64,000 bases of DNA from an uncultured Selenomonadaceae bacterium (GCA_902778455.1 CACYXR010000012.1:1-64000), one strand, 5' to 3'; counted from the stretch's first letter, positions 17,641 to 27,075 are shown. A program made the numbers and translations. Notes: generated by a model from the sequence alone, not told the origin.

Positions 17641-19136
17641 CAAAAAGCCTCCTGTTCTCCATACACCTCATGCAAGAGGCGGTTCCTTTTTTCCATATAA
17701 TAATCGATCTTATCCAAATAGACCGTGATCTCTTTCGGATGAAACGAGGTTTTCAAGTATTTCTGCGTCGGGCTGACGATCTTTGAGGTCGCCGCGCCGC
17801 CGATGCCGAGAATCGTCTGACGCTCGCCCATGATCTGGATATTGTACATGCTTTCCGCGCCGGGACGGCAGCAGCCGACATTCTCAAGTTGTCCGCTCTG
17901 GTAGCCCTGCCGATAGAGATAGTACGGCGTGAGCCCCATCCGTTTCGTGGCGTCCATCGCAACCGCGAACATTTCCCGCGCCGTCTCATCGTCGGGAAGC
18001 TCTGTCTCGGAAAGATTCTCCTTGAGCCGCGAGCCTTTTTTCAGCGCCAACGCGTGGAGCGTCACATCGTCCGGAGCGAGCGCTGCCAGCTTTTCCATCG
18101 TGTCCCTGACGTCCCGGGCGTCCTCCCCCGGCAGCCCGATGATCACGTCCATATTGATGCAGGGAATCCCGGCATTTCGCAAATCCCTATACATCCGCAC
18201 GATATCCTCCGGCTCGTGCCGCCGCCCGATGCGCCGGAGAGTCCGCGCCTGCATCGTCTGCGGATTCGCGCTGACGCGGTTCACATGATAACGTGTCATG
18301 CTCTCGATCTTCGCGGGCGTCATGCTGTCCGGGCGTCCCGCCTCCACGCAGAACTCCACCAGCGAGTCCGAAAAGAAAGCGTCGTGAAGAGAGCGCAGCA
18401 CTTCGTCAAAAAGCCCGTCGGGAAGGCTCGTCGGCGTGCCGCCGCCCACATAGATATTCTGCACGCGGAAGCCGTACCTCGCCACAGCCTCCCGCACAGC
18501 GGCGAGATCGCGAAAAAAAACCTCCGTGAACCGCCGGAGCATCTTCTCTCCCGGCAGCACAAAGGCGGGAAAGGAGCAATACAGACAGCGCGACGGACAA
18601 AACGGGATGCCCGCGTAAATGCTGACCGTCCTTGGATCGCTCTGTTGCAGGAAGGGCCGCTGGTAAAGAGAGCTGTCCACGAGAAGCGCGGCTTTGTCCT
18701 CCCCGACGCCAAACTCCGCCCGAAGCCGCGCCACGACCTCAGACCGCGACGCGCCGCCGTCCAGCCAACGATGGACGATCTTCGACGGGCGCACGCCGTA
18801 AAGGATGCCCCAGGGGGCCTCCGGCAAGCCCATCTCTGCCCGAAGCAAATCGTAAAAATTCCGCTTGATCAGCCGATGGCGCTCCGAGCGCGGATTTTCT
18901 CCGACCCGCGCCGTACTCTCCATCGAACGGGACTGTGTCGTACCGTCTCTTCCGACAAAAACAGCCTCGGTGCGGACGCGAAGCGGAGTCCCCTCCGTCG
19001 TCTCGTTCCGCACGGCAATCTCGTCAAACGCGGCGTCCTCATCCGAAAGCGCAATCCGGTAAAGGTCGAGTACTTCCCTCAAAACCTTGACAACGACCTG
19101 CTCGTCGCTGTCAACGGTGAATTCCCGGATATTCAC
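17640..19136 (-). CDS. hemZ: Coproporphyrinogen III oxidase-like radical SAM protein HemZ
   Basis: 498 residues. The radical SAM cluster motif is C180-x3-C184-x2-C187 (CPSRCLYC), with downstream YVGGGTPTSL and the C-terminal HemN-like region. A roughly 170-residue N-terminal extension is typical of HemZ rather than HemN/HemW. Annotated in B. subtilis as anaerobic coproporphyrinogen dehydrogenase in heme synthesis, though the exact reaction is debated. The start is GTG, three bases after the Fur-family gene, so hemZ is probably under the same promoter. Confidence 0.9.
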   Translation of the reverse strand: MNIREFTVDSDEQVVVKVLREVLDLYRIALSDEDAAFDEIAVRNETTEGTPLRVRTEAVFVGRDGTTQSRSMESTARVGENPRSERHRLIKRNFYDLLRAEMGLPEAPWGILYGVRPSKIVHRWLDGGASRSEVVARLRAEFGVGEDKAALLVDSSLYQRPFLQQSDPRTVSIYAGIPFCPSRCLYCSFPAFVLPGEKMLRRFTEVFFRDLAAVREAVARYGFRVQNIYVGGGTPTSLPDGLFDEVLRSLHDAFFSDSLVEFCVEAGRPDSMTPAKIESMTRYHVNRVSANPQTMQARTLRRIGRRHEPEDIVRMYRDLRNAGIPCINMDVIIGLPGEDARDVRDTMEKLAALAPDDVTLHALALKKGSRLKENLSETELPDDETAREMFAVAMDATKRMGLTPYYLYRQGYQSGQLENVGCCRPGAESMYNIQIMGERQTILGIGGAATSKIVSPTQKYLKTSFHPKEITVYLDKIDYYMEKRNRLLHEVYGEQEAF

Positions 19137-19139
19137 GTC

Positions 19140-19583
19140 TTACTGGCACTTCTTGCAATAACCGTAAAAAATGGCCTGATGGTCGACAATCCTGAAGCCG
19201 GACTTCTTGTAAATGTCCTTTTCCAGCTTGTCCAGAAGGTCGTCCTGGAACTCGAACACCTTCTTGCATTTCATGCAAATCATATGATGATGCTGGTGCT
19301 CGTCCGGCGTCATCGTACCAACCTCGTAACGGCTGCACCCGTCGCCGAATTCCATCTTCTGAAGGATGCCAAGCTCCGCCAAAAGGTCAAGGCTGCGATA
19401 CACCGTCGCCAATCCAATGTCCTGAGACTGTTCGCGCAAAAGCCCGTACACATCCTCGGCGCTCAGATGCTCTCCCGGATGCTCGATAAACACATTGAGA
19501 ACGGTACGCCGCTGCGTAGTCAGTTTGTGCTTGTTCGACTGCAGGCGCTGCTTGAGCACGTCCATCGTAATTTTTTCCGACAT
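19140..19583 (-). CDS. Fur-family metalloregulator (Fur/Zur/PerR type)
   Basis: 147 residues. N-terminal winged helix (LTTQRRTVLNVF to GLATVYRSLDLL), then metal sites: HQHHHMICMKC, and YCKKC at the C terminus, giving the two CxxC pairs of the structural zinc site. Could be Fur, Zur or PerR; sequence alone does not decide. First gene of the fur-hemZ-hisS-aspS run, so it may link heme synthesis to iron or peroxide status. A direct repeat upstream (19619-19653) may be its own operator. Confidence 0.9.
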   Translation of the reverse strand: MSEKITMDVLKQRLQSNKHKLTTQRRTVLNVFIEHPGEHLSAEDVYGLLREQSQDIGLATVYRSLDLLAELGILQKMEFGDGCSRYEVGTMTPDEHQHHHMICMKCKKVFEFQDDLLDKLEKDIYKKSGFRIVDHQAIFYGYCKKCQ

Positions 19584-19618
19584 TGAATGACCCCCTTGCC
19601 GCGTAAAAAATGCAAATT

Positions 19619-19653
19619 CATATAACGGTTATTTTACTGCATATAACGGTGAT
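19619..19653. promoter_or_regulatory. Direct repeat upstream of the Fur-family gene, possible operator
   Basis: CATATAACGGTTAT (19619-19632) and CATATAACGGTGAT (19640-19653) begin 21 bases apart, two helical turns. Each half is nearly palindromic (ATAACsGTTAT). Lies in the divergent region between the Fur-family gene and the ABC importer. It is not a classic Fur box. Confidence 0.5.
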
Positions 19654-19718
19654 TTGCAAGATAGGAACTTTGTTTCTCGCGAAAGAAACAGAATTTTCTT
19701 CCTGAATTGAAATTTCTC

Positions 19719-19746
19719 TTGTTTTCTGATGTGCAAATGATATAAT
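19719..19746 (+). promoter_or_regulatory. Promoter of the ABC importer operon
   Basis: -35 TTGTTT (19719-19724), 16-base spacer, perfect -10 TATAAT (19741-19746). Confidence 0.7.
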
Positions 19747-19793
19747 GACATTAGGTCGATTGCAAGAATTATCTGAAAGGGGAGAGGAATGAA

Positions 19794-20846
19794 ATGAATT
19801 TCAAGAAAATGGCCGCGACCTTACTGGCAGGCGCATGCATGCTGACCGCGATTGGCTGCGGAGGCGGCGGCGGGGGCGAGAAGCCGAAGGACAACAAAGC
19901 GGCGGAACAGTCCCTCAAAGGAAAAGAAGTCGTCATGTATGTATCCTTCCATGAGGACACGGCGAAGGAGCTGGCAAAAGGCTTCAAGGAGAAGACCGGC
20001 TGCGAGGTCAAGTTCATCCGCCTGCCGACCGGCGAGGCCGTGGCGCGCCTGATGGCCGAGAAGGATGCGCCGAAAGCCGACGTCTGGCTGGGCGGCACCA
20101 TCGACGCTCATGAGAAAATGAAAGCCGAAGGCATCACGACGAAGTACACGTCGCCGGACGAAAAGAATCTGCCCGCCGCCTATGTGGATAAAGACGGCTT
20201 CTGGAAGGGCACCTATCTGGAGACGCTGGCCATCGGCGTGAACGAGGCACGCTTCAACAAAGAGTTCAAGGGTAAAGTGGAAATGCCTACGAAGCTGGAA
20301 GACCTTCTGAATCCTGCCTTCAAGGGCGAAATCATTATGCCGGATCCGGCGAAATCCGGAACGGGCAGCACCTTCATCACCTCTGTGGTGCAGTGCATGG
20401 GCGAAGAAAAAGGTCTGGAACTCCTGAAGGGCATCAAGGCGAATGTGGCGCAGCTTACGCCGTCCGGCTTTACCCCGGCGCAGAAATGCGGCGCAGGCGA
20501 ATTCCTGATCACAGTGAACTTCCTGTCCGATCAGATGAACGTCAGCAACAAAGGCCAGAAAATCATCAGCACGGTGTTCCCGAACGCGGGCTGGACGCTC
20601 TGCGGCGTCTCGAAGCTGAAAGGCGCGCCGCATGACGCCGAGGCGAACGCCTTCATCGACTATATGATGTCGAAGGAAGCCGGCGACGCGATGGTCAAGA
20701 CGGCGAACGGCATCGCCTGCAATCCGAAGTCCATTACTCCGGCCGGCAGCAAACCGCTGAACGAACTGCCGCTTTACAAGGATTATGATTTCGCGAAGGC
20801 CGGCAAAGAGAAAGATGCTTTGACGGCGAAGTTCGCGGGGCTCTGA
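19794..20846 (+). CDS. FbpA/AfuA-family substrate-binding lipoprotein
   Basis: 350 residues. Lipobox TAIGC puts the lipidated cysteine at C22, followed by a glycine run and a charged linker. The fold is the ferric-iron/thiamine/sugar-phosphate binding group (GEAVARLMAEKDAPKADVWL, MPDPAKSGTG, then the hinge near GEFLITVNFLSDQ). Iron-binding FbpA proteins have a tandem tyrosine at the position of VNFL; here there is none. This argues against ferric iron and towards an anion such as a sugar phosphate, as for AfuA of Actinobacillus. First gene of a three-part importer with a good ribosome binding site (GGGGAGAGG). Confidence 0.85.
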   Translation: MNFKKMAATLLAGACMLTAIGCGGGGGGEKPKDNKAAEQSLKGKEVVMYVSFHEDTAKELAKGFKEKTGCEVKFIRLPTGEAVARLMAEKDAPKADVWLGGTIDAHEKMKAEGITTKYTSPDEKNLPAAYVDKDGFWKGTYLETLAIGVNEARFNKEFKGKVEMPTKLEDLLNPAFKGEIIMPDPAKSGTGSTFITSVVQCMGEEKGLELLKGIKANVAQLTPSGFTPAQKCGAGEFLITVNFLSDQMNVSNKGQKIISTVFPNAGWTLCGVSKLKGAPHDAEANAFIDYMMSKEAGDAMVKTANGIACNPKSITPAGSKPLNELPLYKDYDFAKAGKEKDALTAKFAGL

Positions 20847-21048
20847 GAATTACCTGAGCTTTAAGGAAAATCAATAAGAATCACGAAGTGAAAGACAGAG
20901 TGAAGCGTGGGGAGTGAAGAGTGAGGAGAAATGTCTCTGAACTCTCCCCTTTCCGCCTTCACTCTTATTTCTTAAGGAATCAATGAATAAGTCAGGTTTT
21001 ATTCCTGTCGACGGACTTTTTCAGTGATCCCGCTTATGAGGTGATAGT

Positions 21049-22710
21049 ATGCAGGCAACTTCTGCCGGTCATGAGCAGACGGGTTGGACGTCTGAGATTC
21101 GCGCGCTCCGTCGCGAGCCTCAGCTTCTTTTGGCCATCGGGCTGCTCTTTTTGATGTTTGCGGTCTTTATCATTTATCCGTTTATCAAGCTCATCCTTGT
21201 GCCCTCGGCGTCGGACTGGGCGTTGGCCGTCACCGGAAAAGAATTCCATGAGGCTTTTGTTCACACGCTCTTTTCTTCCCTTTTATCTACGGCGTCCGCG
21301 ATGGTCTTGGGCTTTCTTTACGCCTACGCCATGAATTATACCGATTTGCCGGGACGGCGTTTCTTCCAGATTGTGGCGCTGCTGCCGTCCATGGCCCCTT
21401 CGGTGATTTCCGGCCTTGCCTTCATCATGCTTTTCGGACGGCGCGGCTTCATCACATACAATCTCCTGGATTTAAAAGTCGATCTTTACGGCTGGTTCGG
21501 TCTCTGGGTGGTGCAGACCATCGCCTTCTTCCCACTGGCCTATATCACAATATCGGGCGTTCTGAAATCGATCAGCCCGAATCTGGAATTAGCGGCGCAA
21601 AACCTCGGCGCCAAAGGTTTTTATCTGTTCCGTACCGTCACGCTGCGTCTGGCGACGCCCGGCCTGGCCAGCGCTTTCCTGCTGGTCGCCATCAACAGCC
21701 TCGCCGACTTCGGCAATCCGATGCTGGTGGGAGCGAATTATCACGTACTTGCGACGGAGGCTTACGCACAGGTAGTCGGCGCATGGAATCTCCCGATGGG
21801 CGCCGTCCTTTCCGTATTCCTCGTCATTCCGACGCTGATCGTCTTTTTCATCCAGCGTTATTATCTTGAAAAGAACTCCTACGTCACCGTTACCGGCAAG
21901 CCGGTCGCAGGCCTCACCCGGGTCACGGTGAGCCCTGCGGTGCGTTGGATGCTGTTTGCGTTCTGCTGTTTCATCTCCTTTTCCATCCTGCTGATTATCG
22001 GCGTTGTCTGCCTGTTCGCGTTTACGCGTACCTTCGGCTATGACTACACCTTTACCATGGACTACTTCATCGAAGGCGTTTTGCAATCCTCCTCGCTGAA
22101 GAACAGCTGGATGGCCTCGATGACTACCGCCGTGGTCACTACGCTTCTCGGCATCGCGCTGGCGTTCCTTACGCTCCGCAGGCGTTTTCCGGGGCGCGCG
22201 GTCATGGATTTTCTCGCCATGCTGCCGGTGTCGCTGCCGGGCACCTTCATCGGTCTCGCGTTGATTATGGCCTTCAATTCCGGCCCCCTGGAAATGACCG
22301 GCACTCTGATCATCGTCGTCGTAGGTATGACGCTGCGTCAGCTGCCGGTAGGCTACCGTCAGGCGGTCTCCGGCCTCTCCCAGATTGAAAAATCTCTGGA
22401 GCAGGCCTCCACGAATCTCGGCGCGGACAGCCTGACGACCTTCTGGAAAATCATTGTCCCGATGCTGAAGAACTCTCTTTCCGTGAGTTTCGTCTACTCC
22501 TTCATGCGGTCGATGAATACGCTCAGCACCGTTATCTTTCTCATCTCGCCCGAGTGGAACCTGGCTTCCATCAATATCATGAGCCTTGCCAATCAGGGCT
22601 TTTTGACCGTCGCCAGCGCCACCGCTGTCGGCATGATGCTCACGATCTTCCTGACCTTTGGCCTCGCAAAACTCATCCTGCGCGACCAAATCAACATATT
22701 CGATTTATGA
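21049..22710 (+). CDS. ABC importer permease with two fused membrane domains (FbpB/AfuB type)
   Basis: 553 residues, about twelve membrane segments, two tandem BPD_transp_1 domains. Each carries an EAA-type loop, for example ELAAQNLGAKGFYLFRTVTL and EQASTNLGADSLTTFWKI, which dock the ATPase. Forms the channel for the substrate delivered by the upstream lipoprotein. Start supported by GAGGTGATAGT before ATG. The 202-base gap before it holds an inverted repeat (AAGAGTGA at 20917-20924, TCACTCTT at 20959-20966) that may set expression relative to the binding protein. Confidence 0.92.
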   Translation: MQATSAGHEQTGWTSEIRALRREPQLLLAIGLLFLMFAVFIIYPFIKLILVPSASDWALAVTGKEFHEAFVHTLFSSLLSTASAMVLGFLYAYAMNYTDLPGRRFFQIVALLPSMAPSVISGLAFIMLFGRRGFITYNLLDLKVDLYGWFGLWVVQTIAFFPLAYITISGVLKSISPNLELAAQNLGAKGFYLFRTVTLRLATPGLASAFLLVAINSLADFGNPMLVGANYHVLATEAYAQVVGAWNLPMGAVLSVFLVIPTLIVFFIQRYYLEKNSYVTVTGKPVAGLTRVTVSPAVRWMLFAFCCFISFSILLIIGVVCLFAFTRTFGYDYTFTMDYFIEGVLQSSSLKNSWMASMTTAVVTTLLGIALAFLTLRRRFPGRAVMDFLAMLPVSLPGTFIGLALIMAFNSGPLEMTGTLIIVVVGMTLRQLPVGYRQAVSGLSQIEKSLEQASTNLGADSLTTFWKIIVPMLKNSLSVSFVYSFMRSMNTLSTVIFLISPEWNLASINIMSLANQGFLTVASATAVGMMLTIFLTFGLAKLILRDQINIFDL

Positions 22711-22723
22711 GGAGGAACGCACG

Positions 22724-23785
22724 ATGGCTGAAATTGTAATGGAATTGAAAAATATTCAAAAGTTCTTCGGCAATACCCAGGTAATCCATGATGTAAGCTT
22801 CCAGGTACAAAAAGGGGATTTCGTCACGCTGTTGGGGCCCTCGGGCTGCGGAAAGACTACAATTCTGCGAATGATCGCCGGCTTTTATGAGCCGGACGGC
22901 GGCTCCATCAAACTCGCGGGACGTCAGATTGAGCATATTCCGCCCTATGCGCGCAATACTGCGATGGTCTTTCAGGAGTATGCGCTCTTTCCCCATATGA
23001 CCGTCTATGAAAATGTCGCTTATGGCCTCCATGTCCGTCATCTGGACGAAAAAGAAGTGAACAAGCGGGTGCAGGACGCGCTGAATCTCATGCAGCTCAA
23101 AGGCATGGGCGACCGCTATCCGAACCAGATGTCCGGTGGTCAGCAGCAGCGCGTAGCCGTAGCCCGTGCCCTTGTCATGAAGCCGGACGTGCTGCTTTTG
23201 GACGAGCCGCTCTCCAATCTGGACGCGAAGCTCCGCGAATCCGTGCGGGTGGAGCTTAGAGCCATCCAGCGGGATATGGGGCTCACGACGATCTACGTCA
23301 CCCACGACCAGCAAGAAGCCCTTTCGATGTCCGACTCCATCATTATCATGCAAAAAGGTCATCTGCATCAGCAGGGGACGCCGCACGAAATCTACTTCGC
23401 GCCCCGCACGCCTTTCGTGGCTGACTTCATCGGCACCACGAATCTGGTGGAAGTCGAGGGCAAAGACGCGCTGATCGTCTCTTACGGCGACACCACGCTG
23501 ATGGCGGACGCCGTCTGCCCCGCAGGCACCGTCACCCTTTCCGTCCGCCCCGAGTCCATCCGTCTGGCGGATACCGAGGATGAGGCGGCGGCGGAAAACG
23601 TCCTGCCCGTCGAGGTGGCGTACAGCATGTTCCTCGGGGAAAAAGTGCGCTACTTCCTGAAAGACGCCACCGGCCGCGAATGGCTTGCCGACATCTTCGA
23701 CCCAGGCCGCCGCATTTATGAAGGCAATGTCTGGATGTATTTCCATGCCGACAGAACCCACGTCATTACTGAGAGTATGGAGTAA
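22724..23785 (+). CDS. ABC importer ATP-binding protein (FbpC/AfuC type)
   Basis: 353 residues. Walker A GPSGCGKTT, Q-loop VFQEYALFPH, signature MSGGQQQRVA, Walker B VLLLDEPLSNLDA, switch histidine YVTHDQQEAL, and a C-terminal TOBE-like regulatory domain (PESIRLADTEDE onward). Energises the upstream permease. The ATG at 22724, 13 bases after the permease stop and preceded by GAGGAGG, is chosen; the longer frame lies inside the permease gene. Confidence 0.94.
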   Translation: MAEIVMELKNIQKFFGNTQVIHDVSFQVQKGDFVTLLGPSGCGKTTILRMIAGFYEPDGGSIKLAGRQIEHIPPYARNTAMVFQEYALFPHMTVYENVAYGLHVRHLDEKEVNKRVQDALNLMQLKGMGDRYPNQMSGGQQQRVAVARALVMKPDVLLLDEPLSNLDAKLRESVRVELRAIQRDMGLTTIYVTHDQQEALSMSDSIIIMQKGHLHQQGTPHEIYFAPRTPFVADFIGTTNLVEVEGKDALIVSYGDTTLMADAVCPAGTVTLSVRPESIRLADTEDEAAAENVLPVEVAYSMFLGEKVRYFLKDATGREWLADIFDPGRRIYEGNVWMYFHADRTHVITESME

Positions 23786-23823
23786 GTCAATTCGTATGGG
23801 AATGTTTTGAACAGGGGGACGCA

Positions 23824-24528
23824 ATGCTTGAGGAATTGAAAGAACAGGTTTGCGAAGCAAATCTTGAGTTGGTGCGGCGCGGCGTCGTGATTTACACATG
23901 GGGCAACGTCAGCGGAATCGACCGAAAGAAAAACCTGGTAGTCATCAAGCCCTCCGGCGTCGACTACGACGGCATGAAGCCGAAAGACATGGTAGCTGTG
24001 GATCTTGAAACCGGCAAAAAGGTAGAGGGAGACTACAAGCCATCCTCGGATACGCCGACGCATCTTGCGCTTTATAAAGCGTTTCCGTCCATCGGCGGCG
24101 TTACGCATACCCATTCCGTCAACGCGGTGGCTTTCGCGCAGGCGGGAATGGATATTCCGGCCCTGGGCACGACTCATGCCGACTACTTTTACGGTTCGGT
24201 TCCCTGTACAAGAGAGCTGACAAAAGAAGAGGTTGAAGACGCATACGAGCTGAACACCGGAAAGGTCATTGTGAACTGTTTTGAAAAACGAAAACTGGAC
24301 CCGATGGCGGTTCCCGGCGTGCTGGTCAGGAATCACGGTCCGTTCGCCTTTGGAAAAGACGCCGCTGCTTCCGTTTACCATGCCGTAGTGATGGAGGCCG
24401 TCGCCGAAATGAATTTGAAAACAATGCTGCTGAAACCTGAAGCGTCCATGCCCCAATATATCTTAGACAAACACTATAAGAGAAAACATGGGCCGAACGC
24501 CTATTACGGGCAGCAACCTATTGGTTAG
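23824..24528 (+). CDS. araD: L-ribulose-5-phosphate 4-epimerase
   Basis: 234 residues, class II aldolase fold. Interconverts L-ribulose 5-phosphate and D-xylulose 5-phosphate. The zinc and catalytic residues fall at the E. coli AraD positions: D76, H95, H97 and H171, with phosphate-binding SNxS-type features in WGNVSG and KPSG. No araA or araB lies near; instead it follows the ABC ATPase by 38 bases and has its own AGGGGG site. Probably in the same transcript, ending at a very strong terminator. UlaF/SgbE-type paralogues in ascorbate or gulose pathways catalyse the same reaction, so the pathway is open. Confidence 0.9.
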   Translation: MLEELKEQVCEANLELVRRGVVIYTWGNVSGIDRKKNLVVIKPSGVDYDGMKPKDMVAVDLETGKKVEGDYKPSSDTPTHLALYKAFPSIGGVTHTHSVNAVAFAQAGMDIPALGTTHADYFYGSVPCTRELTKEEVEDAYELNTGKVIVNCFEKRKLDPMAVPGVLVRNHGPFAFGKDAAASVYHAVVMEAVAEMNLKTMLLKPEASMPQYILDKHYKRKHGPNAYYGQQPIG

Positions 24529-24529
24529 A

Positions 24530-24585
24530 AAAAAAGGAACCACGGAAAAAGTCAATTCGATGACTTTTTCCGTGGTTCCTTTTTT
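24530..24585. terminator. Strong bidirectional terminator
   Basis: 25-bp perfect stem (24530-24554 with 24561-24585) and 6-base loop, A-run before and T-run after. Ends the importer-araD transcript and can stop cobO transcription from the other side. Confidence 0.92.
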
Positions 24586-24727
24586 ATAGGGCATCTTTCC
24601 GTCCCTGCAGGGACACGGCTCCTGATGAACCGGCCTCCCGCGCCCGCGGACTCCTTCGAGAAATCCAGCTTTTCGGCAGAGCGGATACGAGAGTCTTTTT
24701 CCCCCGAGTCCCTCTGTGAAAAGAATT

Positions 24728-25264
24728 TCAAAACTCAATTCCTTTTTGGGCTTTAATCCCTTGCTGAAAGGGATGCTTGACAAGGTGCATCTCCGTTACT
24801 AGGTCGGCTGCCTCGACGATTTCCGGCCGTACGTCGCGCCCCGTCAAGACCAGGTGAAGTGTATGAGGCTTTTGTTTGATTAGCTGAAGCACATCCTCGG
24901 TTTCCAGCAAACCGAATTTCACCGCGTAGTTGATTTCATCAAGGATAATCAGATCCCAATCGCCGGAAACGATTTCCGTTTCCGCTTCGCGGACTGCTTC
25001 CTTCGCCGCCGCGATATGCTCCGCTTTCCTTTTCTCGTCGCGCCGCGTGAAGCCGAGGCCGCACTGGCGAACCTCGATGGTATCCCGGACGCTTTTCAGC
25101 GCTTTGATAGCATCCAGTTCCCCGTAACGTTGCCCGCCTTTGATGAATTGCAGGATCAGGACGCGCAGCCCGCTGCCCCACGCTCGCAGGGCAAGGCCCA
25201 GTGCGGCAGTCGTTTTCCCCTTTCCGTCTCCCGTATGCACGATTACAAGCCCTTGACGTTCCAT
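24728..25264 (-). CDS. cobO: Corrinoid (cob(I)alamin) adenosyltransferase, CobA/CobO/BtuR type
   Basis: 178 residues. Transfers the 5-prime-deoxyadenosyl group of ATP to cob(I)alamin or a cobinamide precursor. P-loop GDGKGKTT near residue 12, then FIKGGQRYGE, WDLIILDEINYAVKFGL and VLTGRDVRPEI, all diagnostic of the CobA/BtuR family. Stands alone, with no cobalamin genes or recognisable cobalamin riboswitch beside it, so it may serve salvage. About 140 bases after it hold nothing recognisable before the shared terminator. Confidence 0.93.
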   Translation of the reverse strand: MERQGLVIVHTGDGKGKTTAALGLALRAWGSGLRVLILQFIKGGQRYGELDAIKALKSVRDTIEVRQCGLGFTRRDEKRKAEHIAAAKEAVREAETEIVSGDWDLIILDEINYAVKFGLLETEDVLQLIKQKPHTLHLVLTGRDVRPEIVEAADLVTEMHLVKHPFQQGIKAQKGIEF

Positions 25265-25303
25265 TGTTGGCCCCTTTCCGAAAAAGCCTGAAATTCACGA
25301 AAT

Positions 25304-25478
25304 CTTGCCCTCCCCTTTGGGGGCGCTTTGCGCGGAAGTCCAGTGGACTCCCCGGACGGCGGCGCCCGAAGGGCGTCGGATGAGGTCGTGTAACGCAGCG
25401 CCCCACTTAACAGCAACTATTTGTGAAACCTCATCCACCGCCGCCGGCGGTCCCCCATCCCAAAAGGGGAGAGCTTGC
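25304..25478. repeat. Palindromic (REP/MITE-like) repeat, copy 2
   Basis: Diverged relative of 4561-4703: begins CTTGCCCTCCCC, ends GGGGAGAGCTTGC, with inner GGATGAGGT and ACCTCATCC arms and the GCGCCCGAAGGGCG motif. Lies between the rplQ terminator and cobO. Confidence 0.65.
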
Positions 25479-25484
25479 ATAAAG

Positions 25485-25522
25485 AAAAACCCCGCAGCCT
25501 TCGATTGAGGCGCGGGGTTTTG
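25485..25522 (-). terminator. Terminator of the ribosomal protein operon
   Basis: Arms AAAACCCCGC and GCGGGGTTTT around a 16-base loop, 29 bases past the rplQ stop. Confidence 0.88.
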
Positions 25523-25551
25523 TCTGTCCTGCCATTCGTAACAGAGACGAA

Positions 25552-25887
25552 TTACACGAGCTCCAGCAAAGCCATCGGCGCCGCGTCTCCACGACGGGGG
25601 CCGAGTTTCAGGATGCGCGTATAGCCGCCCTGACGGTCTTTGTATTTGTCGGCAATTTCATCAAACAGTTTCCGAACGACGTCCTCGTCATAAAGACGGG
25701 CAATCGCCGTACGGCGTGCGGCAAGATCGCCGCGCTTCGCCAAAGTGATCAGCTGATCCGCAAGCCCGCTGACTTCCTTCGCCTTCGCCTCCGTCGTCTC
25801 AATCCGGCCATGCCGGAAGAAGGAGGTCAGAACGCTGCGAAAGAGCGCCTTGCGCGCACTGGAATCACGTCCCAATTTTCTGTACAT
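25552..25887 (-). CDS. rplQ: 50S ribosomal protein L17
   Basis: 111 residues, the usual short bacterial L17 ([31 protein letters not shown]). Last gene of the block. The 165-base gap separating it from rpoA is the longest in the alpha part and contains two stable hairpins (25923-25945 with a 10-bp stem; 25979-26006). These could modulate L17 relative to RNA polymerase alpha. Usual downstream partners (cbiO, truA, rplM, rpsI) are not here. Confidence 0.97.
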   Translation of the reverse strand: MYRKLGRDSSARKALFRSVLTSFFRHGRIETTEAKAKEVSGLADQLITLAKRGDLAARRTAIARLYDEDVVRKLFDEIADKYKDRQGGYTRILKLGPRRGDAAPMALLELV

Positions 25888-26052
25888 GAATTTCCCTCTT
25901 TCCTTAAAATGCCATAAATCAAATTTTTCTCCGAAGGAGAAAAATCACTCCAACCAGCATTTCAACAAGGCGTGAGGCGGTCGGGAGATTTAAACTCCCT
26001 CCGACCTCCGATATACATCCCCGCCTATAGAGGTGGGAACATCTCAGCCTTG

Positions 26053-27012
26053 TTATATTTCCCCTTGTGAAAGCGACAGGTTCAGTTCCTGCAGCTTTTT
26101 CTTGACTTCCTCGAGCGACTTGCGGCCAAGATTCCGAACCTTGATCATCTCGTCTTCCGTCTTCTCCGTCAAATCCGCCACCGTGTTGATATTGGCACGC
26201 TTCAGGCAGTTGTAAGAACGAACGGACAAATCGAGATCCTCGATCGTCATTTCCAATACCTTCGCCGTGTCGTTTTCCTGCGGTTCGAGGAAAGTCTCGG
26301 TTTCCGTTTCTCCCTCTTCTTCCATGCCGGCCATATTCTGGAACAGCTTCAGGTGCATGATCAGAATGCCGGCCGCCTTGCTGAGCGCTTCCTCCGGGCG
26401 GATGGAACCGTCGGTCCAAACCTCCAGCGTCAGCTTGTCATAGTCGGTGACATTGCCGACGCGCGTATCGGCGACGGAATAATTCACGCGCAGAATCGGA
26501 GAAAAAATGGAATCAATCGGAATGACTCCGATGACATGGTCAACTTTCTTGTTCTTGTCCGCCGGGACATATCCGCGGCCGCGCTCCACTGTCATTTCCA
26601 TATGGAGCGAGCCGTCGTCGTTAAGCGTCGCGATATGGAGCTCCGGGTTCAGAATCTCAATGTCCGAATCCACAGTAATATCGGCAGCCGTAACTTCTTT
26701 CGCCCCGTCCACGTCCAGACGGATGGTTTTCGGCTCGTCGGTATACATCTTCAGGCACAAGGACTTCAGGTTCAGGATGATATTGGTAACATCGTCGCGA
26801 ACCCCCGGAATCGTCGAAAATTCGTGAAGCACCCCGTCAATGCGGATAGCGGTGATAGCCGCACCCTGCAAGGAGGAGAGGAGAATACGGCGAAGGCTGT
26901 TGCCAAATGTCGTCCCGTATCCACGCTCCAGCGGCTCGCATACAAACTTTCCATAGCGATTGTCTTCGCTGATCTCCACGATCTCGATCTTAGGTTTTTC
27001 GATTTCGACCAT
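26053..27012 (-). CDS. rpoA: RNA polymerase alpha subunit
   Basis: 319 residues. The N-terminal dimerisation domain ([20 protein letters not shown] and following) ends near residue 230. After a short acidic linker comes the C-terminal domain with helix-hairpin-helix pattern ([23 protein letters not shown]). Assembles the polymerase core and contacts UP elements and activators. The ATG at 27012, with GGGGAGGG upstream, is chosen over the frame-opening codon at 27030, which would add six residues. Confidence 0.97.
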   Translation of the reverse strand: MVEIEKPKIEIVEISEDNRYGKFVCEPLERGYGTTFGNSLRRILLSSLQGAAITAIRIDGVLHEFSTIPGVRDDVTNIILNLKSLCLKMYTDEPKTIRLDVDGAKEVTAADITVDSDIEILNPELHIATLNDDGSLHMEMTVERGRGYVPADKNKKVDHVIGVIPIDSIFSPILRVNYSVADTRVGNVTDYDKLTLEVWTDGSIRPEEALSKAAGILIMHLKLFQNMAGMEEEGETETETFLEPQENDTAKVLEMTIEDLDLSVRSYNCLKRANINTVADLTEKTEDEMIKVRNLGRKSLEEVKKKLQELNLSLSQGEI

Positions 27013-27075
27013 CTGGAATACCCTCCCCAATAATCCAATACCCTTTGCAACAGAAATAATCCGAAGTCAAAGAAA

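Noticed and set aside
17889..19586. 565-codon plus-strand open frame opposite hemZ and the Fur-family gene
   Set aside because: Antisense of two recognised genes.
24590..24727. Possible cobalamin riboswitch around cobO
   Set aside because: This stretch is downstream of cobO, and no B12-box-like sequence was found there or upstream of cobO.
24463..24783. 106-codon minus-strand frame running through the araD terminator
   Set aside because: It crosses a 25-bp terminator stem and overlaps cobO and araD.
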